Assembly: GCF_003182135.1 (NCBI RefSeq)
Contig: NZ_QGTL01000002.1
Location: forward strand, 372,001 to 436,000
Length of the DNA stretch: 64,000 nt
Origin: Nocardia neocaledoniensis
GTDB taxonomy: Bacteria; Actinomycetota; Actinomycetes; Mycobacteriales; Mycobacteriaceae
Direction: 5' to 3'
Position 1 is the first letter of the stretch; every line of letters begins with the position of its first letter. The translations under genes were made by a program, and so were the position numbers. Shown here piece after piece: positions 1-9,521 of the stretch. The notes beneath the pieces were generated by a model. The model searched no databases, had not been told where the DNA came from, and was given only the letters and a program-made list of their open reading frames with translations.

Positions 1-1053
1 CCACGGGATGTCCTCGAGCGGCCAGGTGCCGCTGCCGAACCGGGCGACGGTGGCCCAGTAGCGCTGGGTGATGTCCCAGCGGATGCGCAGCGCCTCGGCC
101 AGGCGGTACTGGGTGTCGTCGAGCAGGTCGAGCTCCCTGGTGCGCTGGGAGAGCACGTCGTTGATGCCGTCCAGGGCGGTGATGGTGAAGTAGAGGTAGG
201 GGCGGGGATCGGCGTAGCCGATGCTGGAACCGATTTCGTCGGGGACGAAGTCGACCGGGTCGGCGCCCTGCACCACGCCCCAGCTCCACCCGCACTCGAA
301 GAGCAGATCCTCGTCGTCGAGTTCGGATTCCGGCGCCCTGCCCAACGTGACGTCGTTGCGCAGGCGGGCGCGCACGCGGTCGAGGCTGCGGGCCACCGCG
401 TCGACGACCGCCTTCTCCGACTGTCCCGACTGGTTGAGCATCCCGAGCATCACCTTGCCCGCGGGCGAGCGCGGCGAGGCCGTGTTGACCACGAAACTGC
501 GCACCAGGCCCGTCATCGCGGCGGTCAGGCGGGTGCTCAGGCCTGCGCTGAGCTCGGTGATCCGCGCGCTGATGTCCTTGCGGCGTTCGGTGCGCGCCCA
601 CCGGTCGAACACGCGCGCGAAGCCCAGCGCCGCGATGCACAGCGTCACCGACATGGAGTAGCCGTCCACCACTTCGAGGGTGTGCTGGGCCTGGGTGGGT
701 TCGCCGTCACCGGGCGCGCGCAGGTAACTGCCCGCGTCGAAGCGGGGCAAGCCGTCGGGATCGGTGTTGCGGGCGAGGTATTCCTCGACGAGGCCGAGCA
801 CGGTGATGCCGATCCTGGCCTGGCCGCCGAAGGCCTCCAGGACGAACTTCACGTCGTCGGACATGGCCTCGGGCCGGTCCAGCGCGAAGCTCTCGATCTC
901 GGTCGCCGGATAGAGCAGGCACAGCAGCTGCTCGGAATCGCTGATGGAATTCGCGGCGAGCACGCCGTCCCAGTGCCATTTCTCGTCCCGGTAGCAGGCC
1001 GAGAGCATGGCGCTCCAAATATCCAGAATCTGTTGTCTGGGCTGGATTCTCAC
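1..1053 (-). CDS. SCO2524-family protein, C-terminally cut by the window edge
   Basis: The first 351 codons read open from a GTG at 1053 to the left edge with no stop, so the 3' end lies outside the window. The N-terminus (RIQPRQQILDIWSAM) and the following SISDSEQLLCLLYPATEIE segment match, from memory, the actinobacterial SCO2524 family, whose members sit beside a ParA-like ATPase and SCO2521/2522/2525-type genes. The function of the family is unknown to me. A GAGG stretch precedes the GTG. The protein looks soluble, with no signal peptide or membrane segment in the visible part. Assignment rests on motif memory, so the family name is less certain than the reading frame. Confidence 0.7.
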   Translation of the reverse strand, partial: MRIQPRQQILDIWSAMLSACYRDEKWHWDGVLAANSISDSEQLLCLLYPATEIESFALDRPEAMSDDVKFVLEAFGGQARIGITVLGLVEEYLARNTDPDGLPRFDAGSYLRAPGDGEPTQAQHTLEVVDGYSMSVTLCIAALGFARVFDRWARTERRKDISARITELSAGLSTRLTAAMTGLVRSFVVNTASPRSPAGKVMLGMLNQSGQSEKAVVDAVARSLDRVRARLRNDVTLGRAPESELDDEDLLFECGWSWGVVQGADPVDFVPDEIGSSIGYADPRPYLYFTITALDGINDVLSQRTRELDLLDDTQYRLAEALRIRWDITQRYWATVARFGSGTWPLEDIPW

Positions 1054-1224
1054 CCGCAGCAATCCTCACCGCTCGTGACGGGCCGCGGTGGGTCCCCCGG
1101 TCCGGCGCAGGACACATGGCGGCGATGCTCGATGAAGATAGCACGCGCTACGCCAGGAAACGTTGGGTCTCAATGGATTTGAAACCACATCCGACCCATC
1201 GGTCACGATCGGCGCAATCCGCCC

Positions 1225-2076
1225 TTACAGTGCCAAACGGACCATGTCGGCGGTGCGGGCCAGGCCGGGAAAGGCTTCGGGGGTGGAGCGGGGGTGCAGG
1301 GCGTGGACGGCCAGACGGAAGATCAAGGCGCGCAACAGCATCTGCGGCCATTCGGGCAGGGTCGACCAGCGGTCGAGGAGTCCGTCGTCGCCGCCGCCCC
1401 AGGCCAGGGCGTCCACGACGACCACGCCGGCCGCCCAGGCCGCGGGCCGCCAGTAAGGGGTGATGTCGGTGAGGCCGGGGGTGTGCGCGCCCGCGAACAG
1501 GACCGTCCCGAACAGGTCGCCGTGCACCAGTTGGTCGGGACTGCGCACCGGCTTGCGCAGGGTGGCCAACTGGCCGATCAGTTCCAGGCTGCGCTGACCG
1601 TCGGGGGTCGGGGCGATGGGCACGCCGCCCGCGCGCAGGCTGCGCAGCGGCACCGACTCCCAGGCGGCACGGTCGGCGGCGACGAACACGTCGACGTCGA
1701 CCCACGGCGCGACCGGCGGCTGCACCAGGAACCGCGGCCGCTCCAATTGCGCTGTGGCCTTGTGTAATCGCAGCGAGACCGACACCACCTCGTCGTGCCG
1801 GGGCTCCGGGGCGCCATCGATGTAGGTGTCGGCCCGCCAGCCGGAGACCACGTACCTGCCGTCGGTGGCGCGCACCGGCCGGGCCAACCGCACACCGTCG
1901 ACCACCAGCGTCTCACGCACCTTCGCCGACCAGGCGGCCCGCGCGTGATCGGCGACCGGGCTCAGCACCACCTCGCCCAGCCGCCAGCCGCCGTCCCAAT
2001 CGCCCAGGGACACCGGTGTCACTTCGCGAAGCCCGAACGTGGCTCGCACATGTTCCGGAGGTTCGACTGAGGTCAC
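1225..2076 (-). CDS. TIGR02569 family actinobacterial protein (Rv3205c-like)
   Basis: A 283-residue protein of the actinobacterial TIGR02569 family, located next to moeZ as in M. tuberculosis. Its middle contains LVHGDLFGTVLF (about residues 187-198), which resembles the H-G-D catalytic loop of aminoglycoside-phosphotransferase-like kinases, but no complete kinase signature is visible, so a phosphotransferase role is only a possibility. The GTG at 2076 is chosen because a TACGGT box lies 6 nt upstream (2083-2088), which fits a leaderless transcript; an ATG at 2154 would add 26 Arg-rich residues that look non-coding. It is transcribed away from moeZ's 3' end, in the same direction. Confidence 0.75.
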   Translation of the reverse strand: MTSVEPPEHVRATFGLREVTPVSLGDWDGGWRLGEVVLSPVADHARAAWSAKVRETLVVDGVRLARPVRATDGRYVVSGWRADTYIDGAPEPRHDEVVSVSLRLHKATAQLERPRFLVQPPVAPWVDVDVFVAADRAAWESVPLRSLRAGGVPIAPTPDGQRSLELIGQLATLRKPVRSPDQLVHGDLFGTVLFAGAHTPGLTDITPYWRPAAWAAGVVVVDALAWGGGDDGLLDRWSTLPEWPQMLLRALIFRLAVHALHPRSTPEAFPGLARTADMVRLAL

Positions 2077-2082
2077 GGCCGT

Positions 2083-2088
2083 ACCGTA
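2083..2088 (-). promoter_or_regulatory. Candidate -10 box for a leaderless TIGR02569 transcript
   Basis: TACGGT on the minus strand fits the actinobacterial TANNNT -10 consensus and lies six bases before the GTG at 2076. No Shine-Dalgarno sequence is present. This is inference from spacing only. Confidence 0.35.
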
Positions 2089-2189
2089 ACCCCGGTGTCG
2101 CCGCCGAAGCCCGAAGGCACGCTGGCACACCGGCACATTGCGACCTCGCCGCAATCTTCGGCGAGGTCGGCAACGGCGCAGCTACTCGA

Positions 2190-3371
2190 TCAGTACACCG
2201 GCAGCGACGGATCCACCTGCTTGGCCCAGGCGACGACGCCGCCCTGCAGGTGCGTGGCATCGGCGAAACCGGCCCGCTTGAGCGCGGCCAGCGCCTCGGC
2301 CGAACGGATACCGGTCTTGCAGTGCAACACGATCGGCTTGTTCTGCGGCAGCTCGGCCAGCGCCTCGCCGGACAGGATGCGGTCCTTGGGGATCAGCGTC
2401 GCGCCTTCGATGTGCACGATGTCCCACTCGACCGGTTCGCGGACGTCGATCAGTTCGATCTTGTCGGCGTCGAGCAGATGCTTCAGCTCGGCGGCGGTGA
2501 TCGTCGACCCGGCCGCGGCGGCCATGCCCTCCTCGGAGACCACACCGCAGAACGCCTCGTAGTCGATCAGTTCGGTGATCGGCTGACGTTCCGGATCGCG
2601 GCGCAGCTTGATGGTGCGGTAGTTCATGTCCAGTGCGTCGTAGACCATCAGGCGGCCCAGCAGCGTCTCGCCGATGCCGGTGATGAGCTTGATCGCCTCG
2701 GTCACCATCACCGAACCGATCGACGCGCACAGCACGCCCAGCACGCCGCCCTCGGCGCAGGACGGGACCATGCCCGGCGGCGGGGCCTCCGGGTACAGGT
2801 CGCGGTAGTTGATGCCGCGGCCGTCGGGGGCGTCCTCCCAGAACACCGACACCTGACCCTCGAAGCGGTAGATCGAGCCCCACACGTAGGGCTTGCCCGC
2901 GAGGACGGCGGCGTCGTTGACCAGGTAGCGGGTGGCGAAGTTGTCGGTGCCGTCGACGATCAGGTCGTACTCACGGAACAACTCGACCGCGTTGTCGGGC
3001 TCGAGGCGGATCTTGTGCAGCCGCACGTCGATGCCGGAGTTGATCTCCAGGATGGAATCGCGGGCGCTGTCGGCCTTGGACCGGCCGATGTCGGATTCGC
3101 CGTGGATGACCTGGCGCTGCAGGTTCGACATGTCGACCTCGTCGAACTCGACGATGCCGAGCGTGCCGACCCCGGCCGCGGCCAGGTAGAGCAGCGCGGG
3201 CGAGCCGAGGCCGCCGGCGCCGATCACGAGCACCTTGGCGTTCTTCAACCGCTTCTGACCGTCGACGCCCAGATCGGGAATGATCAGGTGCCTGCTGTAG
3301 CGAGCGACCTCGTCCTTGGTCAGTTCCGCGGCCGGCTCCACGAGCGGCGGCAGAGACCCGTTGAATGACAC
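2190..3371 (-). CDS. moeZ: Adenylyltransferase/sulfurtransferase MoeZ
   Basis: A 393-residue E1-like ThiF/MoeB enzyme fused to a C-terminal rhodanese domain, the MoeZ architecture of mycobacteria. It activates the C-terminal glycine of small sulfur carriers (MoaD, ThiS, CysO types) as acyl-adenylates and loads sulfur on them for molybdopterin, thiamine or cysteine synthesis in the cytosol. Visible signs are the nucleotide-binding GAGGLGS (residues 51-57), the NLQRQ and DGTDNFATRY stretches, the zinc-site region near SCAEGG, and the rhodanese loop CKTGIR with Cys351. The GTG at 3371 is chosen because AGGAG lies about eight bases upstream and the product then begins like known MoeZ proteins; an ATG at 3419 adds 16 unlikely residues. 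Confidence 0.93.
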   Translation of the reverse strand: MSFNGSLPPLVEPAAELTKDEVARYSRHLIIPDLGVDGQKRLKNAKVLVIGAGGLGSPALLYLAAAGVGTLGIVEFDEVDMSNLQRQVIHGESDIGRSKADSARDSILEINSGIDVRLHKIRLEPDNAVELFREYDLIVDGTDNFATRYLVNDAAVLAGKPYVWGSIYRFEGQVSVFWEDAPDGRGINYRDLYPEAPPPGMVPSCAEGGVLGVLCASIGSVMVTEAIKLITGIGETLLGRLMVYDALDMNYRTIKLRRDPERQPITELIDYEAFCGVVSEEGMAAAAGSTITAAELKHLLDADKIELIDVREPVEWDIVHIEGATLIPKDRILSGEALAELPQNKPIVLHCKTGIRSAEALAALKRAGFADATHLQGGVVAWAKQVDPSLPVY

Positions 3372-3468
3372 GTCAGAGCTCCTGTGTTTATCGGCGGCGT
3401 TCCCTGGTACATGCAACATGCCGGGCCGCGGGGTTCTTCCCGTCCATGGTCGCGCATCGTGGGAGCGC

Positions 3469-4557
3469 TCACCCCCTCGGGTACGGCCAGGGATTGAAGC
3501 GGCAGGTCTTGCCGTCGGCGGGGACCACGCCGTGCGGATCGAGCTGGGCGATGTCGTTGTTCCTGGTGCCGAAGGTCTGCTGCATCATGATCGGCGCGAG
3601 CCCGCCGTCGCTCTCGCAGGGCTGGTGACCGTGGTAGCCGATCGCGTGGCCGACCTCGTGGTTGACCAGGTACTGCCGATACGAGCCGATGTCGCCGTCG
3701 AAGGCGAGCGCGCCGCGCACCCAGCGCACCTCCGAGAGCACCACCCGGTCGATGTCGGCGTTGTAGCACGACGAGTCGATCGGGATCTCGAATCCGCAGG
3801 CGGCGCGGGTGCTCTCGCGCGAGGAGAGCGAGAGCCGGAAGTCGGGCTCGCCCGCGTCGACGCGCTGGAAGGCGAAGCGGGGGTCGTTGGTCCAGCTCTT
3901 CGGGTTGGCCAGGGTGGTCTCGATCATCTTCGCCACGGCCGCGTCGCCGCCGAAGGGCGTGGTGTCGATGCCGTCCTCCACCTCGACGGTGTAGCGGAAG
4001 ACGCGTTCGGTGCCCGCCCCCACCTGACCCGTGGTGCCCGGCACGACATGCCAGGTGCCCGCGGCCCGTTCGACGAACTCGCCGCCCTCCGGCAGCGCGC
4101 CCAGCGGCAGATCGGCCGGGAACTTCCCGTCCCCGGGCGGGGCGCCGATGATGCCCGACTGCGCGACGCCGGGACTGAGCGCGCCGAAACCTGGTTCGGT
4201 GGGCGGGGCGGTGCGCCCGGCGCGCACGGCGTCGACGACGACGAGCACCGTCACGGCCAGCAGCACCGGCAGCGCGTAGGCGCGCCAGCCGTAGCGGGAG
4301 ACGAAACGGCCCAGCGCGCTCTGCTTCTTCGCGTCGCGCTGCGGGCTGCGCGGCCTGCCGGTGTCGGCGTCGGTGGGGTCCCAGCGGGCACGCAGCGGCT
4401 GGCGGGATCGGTCGGCGGGCGTGTACAGCCCCAGCGGGTCGTAGACCTCGAGTTCTCGCCCTTCTGGCGCCGATGTCACAGAACCGGACTCGGTGGGTGG
4501 CGTGGGGCGAGCGGCATCGCGCCCGCCGCCGGATGGTCGTTCCGGGCGGTCGGTCAC
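3469..4557 (-). CDS. Membrane-anchored DUF3152 putative metallopeptidase (Rv3207c-like)
   Basis: A 362-residue protein with a long Pro/Arg-rich cytoplasmic N-terminus, one membrane segment (about residues 93-111) and an extracytoplasmic domain of the DUF3152 family. The zinc motif HEVGH at residues 300-304 is followed by AIGYHGH, then by a methionine-containing stretch (PIMMQQT, about 322-328) reminiscent of a Met-turn. This is metzincin-like, so the protein is probably a cell-surface zinc peptidase of unknown substrate. The third ligand is one residue further away than in the canonical motif (see findings). It lies between moeZ and a divergent TetR gene, as in M. tuberculosis. The start is not supported by a strong ribosome site. 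Confidence 0.85.
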   Translation of the reverse strand: MTDRPERPSGGGRDAARPTPPTESGSVTSAPEGRELEVYDPLGLYTPADRSRQPLRARWDPTDADTGRPRSPQRDAKKQSALGRFVSRYGWRAYALPVLLAVTVLVVVDAVRAGRTAPPTEPGFGALSPGVAQSGIIGAPPGDGKFPADLPLGALPEGGEFVERAAGTWHVVPGTTGQVGAGTERVFRYTVEVEDGIDTTPFGGDAAVAKMIETTLANPKSWTNDPRFAFQRVDAGEPDFRLSLSSRESTRAACGFEIPIDSSCYNADIDRVVLSEVRWVRGALAFDGDIGSYRQYLVNHEVGHAIGYHGHQPCESDGGLAPIMMQQTFGTRNNDIAQLDPHGVVPADGKTCRFNPWPYPRG

Positions 4558-4732
4558 CCCATCAGATTCTCACAGTGGGTCGGTGGGCTCGCGCGGCGGC
4601 CGCGCGCGATCGCGCGGTTACGGCCCGGCGAACCCCTCGGCCTGGTACTACATTTCCAGGGCGAAACTTATCGGGAACACCAGGCGGGTATCGTTCGTGG
4701 GACACCGGTGGCGTACCCCTGCCGCGGAGTAA

Positions 4733-5413
<681 letters not shown>

Positions 5414-5421
5414 CAGACAGA

Positions 5422-5459
5422 CGAAAAGCCCCGCACCGGTTCCGGTGCGGGGCTTTTCG
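5422..5459. terminator. Bidirectional terminator between tetR and DUF3107 gene
   Basis: Two perfect 18-base inverted arms (5422-5439 and 5442-5459) are separated by two bases. The outer part of each arm carries an A4/T4 tract, so the hairpin has a T-run in both directions. It lies between convergent genes. Confidence 0.85.
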
Positions 5460-5469
5460 GTGTCAGGAC

Positions 5470-5697
5470 TCAGATGGTGGCGAAGCCGACCCGGCCGACG
5501 GCCGGGGAGCCGATCTCGACGTAGGCGACCTTGGCCGACTGGATCAGGAACTTGCGACCCTTCTCGTCGGTGAGCGCGACGACGCCGCTCGCGCTGGTCA
5601 GCGCCTCGGTCACCAGCGTTTCGATCTCTTCGGGGCTCTGCGCGCTGTTGATCACGAGCTCACGCGGGCTATCCGAAATACCGATCTTGACCTCCAC
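5470..5697 (-). CDS. DUF3107 small protein (TB9.4-like)
   Basis: A 75-residue protein beginning VEVKIGISDSPREL, typical of the actinobacterial DUF3107 family (M. tuberculosis Rv3208A/TB9.4). Its function is unknown to me. It has no signal peptide or membrane segment. GGAGG lies seven bases before the GTG at 5697, which decides the start; the longer reading frame from 5769 adds 24 non-conserved residues. Confidence 0.88.
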   Translation of the reverse strand: MEVKIGISDSPRELVINSAQSPEEIETLVTEALTSASGVVALTDEKGRKFLIQSAKVAYVEIGSPAVGRVGFATI

Positions 5698-5791
5698 GGC
5701 CAACCTCCGAACGTAAGAGTCCTGTGTTGTCCACACCAGGCTAGTCGAGCGCGACGACGCCGGTGACACTCCGGCCTGCGCTGAGAGCGAA

Positions 5792-6328
5792 CTAGGCGGG
5801 CTCGATCAGCTCGATATCGAGTTCGATCTTCACGGTGTCGGAGAGCATGCCGGGCATCGGGCCGCCGACGCCGAAGTCGGTGCGCTTGATGGAACCGGTG
5901 GCCGAGAAGCCCGCGTGCCGGGTGCCGTCCATGAAGTCGGCGACGCCGCCCCATTCGACCTCGAGGGTCAGCGGCTTGGTGATGCTGCCCAGGGTGGCCT
6001 CGCCGGTGACGGTGAACGATTCGGACACCTGGACCGGGCCGGTGGCGCGGAAGGCCAGGGTGGGCCGGTTGGCGACGTCGAGGAAATCGGCGTTGCGGAC
6101 GTGGGCGTCGCGGTCGGCGTTGCCGGTGTCGAAGGAGTCGAGGTCGATGGTGGCGCCGATGGTCGCCGCGCCGCTCTCGTCGACGACGAACTCGGTCTCG
6201 AAGCGGGTGAATCCGCCGCGGACCTTGGCGATGCCGAGGTGGCGCACGGTGAACGCGACGGTGGAGTGGCTGGCGTCCAGCGCCCAGGATCCGGTCTTCA
6301 GCTGCTGGGTCTGTGTCGAGGAAGTCAT
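5792..6328 (-). CDS. YceI-family lipid-binding lipocalin-like protein
   Basis: A 178-residue YceI-domain protein. The N-terminus WALDASHSTVAFTVRHLGIAKVRG and later stretches such as NADFLDVANRPTLAF and GKAT-like GEATLGSITKPLTLEV are characteristic of the family, which forms an extended lipocalin-like barrel binding polyisoprenoid or other long lipids. No signal peptide is present, so it is probably cytosolic here. The ATG at 6328 is preceded by GGTGGTGG; longer starts give Arg/Ser-rich shadow sequence. It is divergent from the XRE regulator at 6429, with about 100 bp shared between them. Confidence 0.88.
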   Translation of the reverse strand: MTSSTQTQQLKTGSWALDASHSTVAFTVRHLGIAKVRGGFTRFETEFVVDESGAATIGATIDLDSFDTGNADRDAHVRNADFLDVANRPTLAFRATGPVQVSESFTVTGEATLGSITKPLTLEVEWGGVADFMDGTRHAGFSATGSIKRTDFGVGGPMPGMLSDTVKIELDIELIEPA

Positions 6329-6428
6329 GCCACCACCCTGATCGGACCGCGGTCCGCTAACCAGACCGCGCTTATCCTGGACCCGGCAGGGCGTGGCTGC
6401 CGCGCCGGAGACCGGGCACGATCGAGGG

Positions 6429-7301
6429 ATGGCGGGTACGGAGATGACAGACAAGCCGGGCGCCCGGTCGGCGTTCGCCGAACTGCTGATCGCCCGCCGC
6501 GCCGAGCTGCGTCCCGAGGACGTCGGCCTGCCCGCAGGCGGGCGCCGCCGCACCCCGGGACTGCGCCGCGAGGAGGTCGCGGTGCTGGCCGGGGTGAGCG
6601 CCGACTACCTGGCCCGGCTGGAACAGGGCCGCGACACCAATCCGTCGATGGCCGTGGTCGACGCACTGGCCACCGCCCTGCGGTTCAACGACACCGACCG
6701 CTCGCACTTCGGCTGGCTCGCACTCACCTCGAGCGCCGAGGCCCGCTGCCCCAGCACCGCCTTCGACCCGGCACTGGACCAGGTACCCGCCGCGCTGCGC
6801 GGTGTCATCGACGCGCTCGCGCCGACGCCCGCGTTCGCACTGGGCCCCCGCGCCAACATCCTCGCCTGGAACAGCGCCTGGGAAGACCTGGTCGCCCCGC
6901 TCGGCCTGCTCGATGATCGGGATCAGGTGAACCTCGCGGTCTGGGCCTTCCGGCATCCGACGGCACGCGACACCGTGACCGACTGGCCGCAGTTCGCCGA
7001 TCACCTGGCCGACCAGCTGGCCCGCACCCGCCTGCGCCGCCCCGACGACGAGCGGGTCGCCGCGATCATCGCGTTCCTGTGCACCGAACCGGAGTTCGCG
7101 CGCCGCTGGCAACCACACCGCCTGGCCGAGGACGTCCCGAGCCTGCTCGGCTTCGAACACCCGACCCGGGGCACCCTCACCTTCACCGTGCAGACCCTGT
7201 CGGCGGAACGCGACCAGCAGGTCGTCATCTGGCTGCCGCGCGAAACCGCCGCGCGCGCACCGGAACTCCGCCTGGTGCAGGGCCGCGCGGCGGGCGAGTA
7301 G
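6429..7301 (+). CDS. XRE-family regulator with MmyB-like ligand-binding domain
   Basis: About 290 residues. An N-terminal XRE helix-turn-helix (RRRTPGLRREEVAVLAG, then VSADYLARLEQGRDTNPS) is followed by an MmyB-like PAS-type domain (AFALGPRANILAWN), a common actinobacterial pairing in which a small ligand, possibly a fatty acid, is sensed. Starts at 6429 and 6444 are both possible, since purine-rich tracts touch each ATG. It is divergent from yceI and may control it. Its stop is three bases from the stop of the convergent ferritin-like gene. Confidence 0.82.
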   Translation: MAGTEMTDKPGARSAFAELLIARRAELRPEDVGLPAGGRRRTPGLRREEVAVLAGVSADYLARLEQGRDTNPSMAVVDALATALRFNDTDRSHFGWLALTSSAEARCPSTAFDPALDQVPAALRGVIDALAPTPAFALGPRANILAWNSAWEDLVAPLGLLDDRDQVNLAVWAFRHPTARDTVTDWPQFADHLADQLARTRLRRPDDERVAAIIAFLCTEPEFARRWQPHRLAEDVPSLLGFEHPTRGTLTFTVQTLSAERDQQVVIWLPRETAARAPELRLVQGRAAGE

Positions 7302-7304
7302 GAC

Positions 7305-7994
7305 CTACAGCCCGAGTTCGGCCATGCGGGCGGCGTGCCGCTCCTGCATGCGGTCGAACAGGGTGGCGATGCCGTTGAGGTCGCCGGTCGCGGCGAGCAC
7401 CAGTTCGGCGAGCTCGTCGCGCTGGGCCATCACGTACTGCGCCTGGGTGATCGCCTCGCCGAGCAGCCGGCGACCCCACAGCGTGAGCCGGTCGCGCTCG
7501 GAGCGGCTGGCCGCGACGGCGCCGCGGACCTCGTCGACGACGAACTGCGAGTGGCCGGTCTCGGCGAGCACCTCGCGCACCACATCGGCGACCTCGGCGG
7601 GGAGCACGCCGACGATCTCGGAGTAGAAGTCGGCGGCCAGCCCGTCACCGACGTAGAACTTCACCATCGACTCGAGCCAGGTCGAGGGATCGGTGGACGC
7701 GTGATAGGAGTCCAGCGCGCCCTGGTACTGCGCCATCGACGACTCCGCGTCGGCGCCACGCGCGGTGAGCGCGGCCTCGAGCGCCTCGAAGTGCGCCAGT
7801 TCGGCGGCCGCCATCTTGGCCACCGCCACCCGCCCGTGCAGCGAGGGCGCCAGCTTGGCTTCCTCGGCCAGGCGATAGAACGCGGTCAGCTCGCCGTAGG
7901 CGAGGACCGCGAACAGTTCGGTCACCCCGGGGTGGTCCGCGGCGAGCGGTTCGGTCGAGACAACATCCGGCGCGGCAGAGGTCTGTGCTCCCAT
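7305..7994 (-). CDS. Ferritin-like (MiaE-type fold) protein, Rv3210c-like
   Basis: A 229-residue all-helical protein. FAVLAYGELTAFYRLAEEA and MAAAELAHFEAL supply an E...ExxH pattern expected for a carboxylate-bridged diiron ferritin-like helix bundle related to the tRNA hydroxylase MiaE. Substrate and activity are unknown. Its position upstream of the helicase region matches Rv3210c in M. tuberculosis. The ATG at 7994 lacks a strong Shine-Dalgarno sequence. Confidence 0.75.
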   Translation of the reverse strand: MGAQTSAAPDVVSTEPLAADHPGVTELFAVLAYGELTAFYRLAEEAKLAPSLHGRVAVAKMAAAELAHFEALEAALTARGADAESSMAQYQGALDSYHASTDPSTWLESMVKFYVGDGLAADFYSEIVGVLPAEVADVVREVLAETGHSQFVVDEVRGAVAASRSERDRLTLWGRRLLGEAITQAQYVMAQRDELAELVLAATGDLNGIATLFDRMQERHAARMAELGL

Positions 7995-8022
7995 GGCTAC
8001 ATACCTTAGTCCCGATCGATGA

Positions 8023-9075
8023 TCAGTCGCGCTCCGCCAGGAACTTGTCGAGATAGGTCCAGGTGGTGTGGCGGGCGTCGGGACCGGCGAGGATGCCCAG
8101 GTGACTACCCGGCGCCACCTCGTAGGTCACCGACGGCGAGCCGCTGAGTGTGCGTAGACCGGCCTCGACAGCGGCCTTCGGGGTGATCACGTCGGCCGTC
8201 CCGCCGACCAGCAGCACCGGCACCCGCACATCGGCGAGTTCGATCGTGCGGTCACGCAGCGTCAGGCGGCCCTTGCCGATGTCGTTGGCGAGGATGAACC
8301 GGCCCCAGATCTGGCCGTAGAAGCGACCGGGATAGCCGGGCATGGCCGCCTGGAAACGATCGATGGATTCCATTTTCGCCAGTGTCTCGGTGCGCGCGAT
8401 ATTGCTCGCGACGAACAGCGGCCGCGCGATTTCCCGGTCGATCGCGGCGATCCGGTAGGCGAGTTTGGTCAGCGGCGCGGGGATTCCGCCCGCCGCGCGG
8501 ACGACCGCGGTGGTGGCCCACCCGCCGGTCAGGCTCGCGACCGCGCGCACCTGCGGCATGCCGAGCATCTTGTCGTAATCGAGCGGCGCGCCGACCCCGG
8601 TGACCGAGCGGATCGGCAAGTCCGGATTCGCGGCGGCGGTGAGCAACGAGAACACCCCGCCGATCGACCAGCCGACCAGGTCGACGGGCGCGCCCCCGCG
8701 ATCGGCGCTCACGCGCCGGATCGCCTCGGGCAGGATGTCGGTGACCCAGTCCTCGAAGCCCATGGCACGGTCGGCGAAGGAGATGTCGCCGTAGTCGACC
8801 AGATAGGTGGGGCGGCCGTTCGACACCAGATGCCTGGCCAGGCTCTGGTCGCGCCGCAGGTCGAAACAGGTCGCGGGCGCGGCCAGCGGCGGCACCAGCA
8901 GCACCGCGGAATCCGTTGTGGCCGAGGTCGTTCCGGCGTCGTAGCGACGCAACAGGCGATGCGGCTCGTCGTACAGCACGGTCGACGGCGCCGGATCGGG
9001 CGCCTCGATGCCCGCGCCGAAGCTCAGCGCCCACGCGTTGCGCGCGGCGGTGGTGACGGTCTCGGTGATGCTCAC
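8023..9075 (-). CDS. Alpha/beta hydrolase, PHA-synthase-like
   Basis: A 350-residue alpha/beta hydrolase. Residues 134-140 give GWSIGGV-type nucleophile-elbow sequence with Ser137, where polyhydroxyalkanoate synthases carry Cys in a G-x-C-x-G context. The N-terminal part (LLVPPLAAPATCFDL, YLVDYGDI) and the C-terminal PVLLVGGTADVITP and GSHLGILAG match the PhaC-like class. The Ser nucleophile suggests a hydrolase or depolymerase rather than a polymerase. It has no homologue at this point of the M. tuberculosis gene order that I recall. A 17-bp dyad lies 20 bases upstream of the ATG. Confidence 0.75.
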   Translation of the reverse strand: MSITETVTTAARNAWALSFGAGIEAPDPAPSTVLYDEPHRLLRRYDAGTTSATTDSAVLLVPPLAAPATCFDLRRDQSLARHLVSNGRPTYLVDYGDISFADRAMGFEDWVTDILPEAIRRVSADRGGAPVDLVGWSIGGVFSLLTAAANPDLPIRSVTGVGAPLDYDKMLGMPQVRAVASLTGGWATTAVVRAAGGIPAPLTKLAYRIAAIDREIARPLFVASNIARTETLAKMESIDRFQAAMPGYPGRFYGQIWGRFILANDIGKGRLTLRDRTIELADVRVPVLLVGGTADVITPKAAVEAGLRTLSGSPSVTYEVAPGSHLGILAGPDARHTTWTYLDKFLAERD

Positions 9076-9095
9076 GACAAGAAATGTCTCATACC

Positions 9096-9112
9096 TGGTA
9101 CCGGCGGTACCA
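9096..9112. promoter_or_regulatory. 17-bp perfect dyad upstream of the alpha/beta hydrolase
   Basis: TGGTACC-GGC-GGTACCA is a perfect inverted repeat with 7-base arms and a 3-base centre, ending 20 bases before the hydrolase start. It is a candidate repressor operator; the regulator is not identified. Confidence 0.45.
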
Positions 9113-9521
9113 AGTGAGTTCTGTTACATCGGCGGACACGCGCGAAAATCCGGTGCTCCGAATTGTGCTGTGACACACCGTTCCACCGCCGAAAGCGAAG
9201 GTCACACCCGTTTTCACGAGACCGGCGCCGCTCCCGAAATTCGGGTTGCGCACATTATCACGCTACAATCACCGTGGACAACGCTAGATTCATCGCTCCG
9301 GCGCACTGTGCGGACGCGGCTGGCGAAGCCTCCACCCGCGCGACATGCGGGCGGACGGCGGCGGCGAAGTCCACGGAAAATGTGCGCGCACCGAATCCGC
9401 ATCACCGATGTGCCGCGCCGATGACGCGATAGCGCTCGGTGCAGGCCCGGTGAATATCACAGGCGGATATGTGGTCGTCGCGGGCCGACCGGCCCGCCCC
9501 ACCTCGTGCGTGCGAGATGCA
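9113..9521. other. Long intergenic region with probable helicase leader
   Basis: The gap between the divergent hydrolase and helicase genes is 446 bp, the longest in the window. A TACAAT box at 9264-9269 is a good -10 candidate for the plus strand, which would give a leader of roughly 245 nt before the helicase. I see no good -35, no open reading frame with gene-like coding bias and no obvious terminator in it. Confidence 0.4.
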
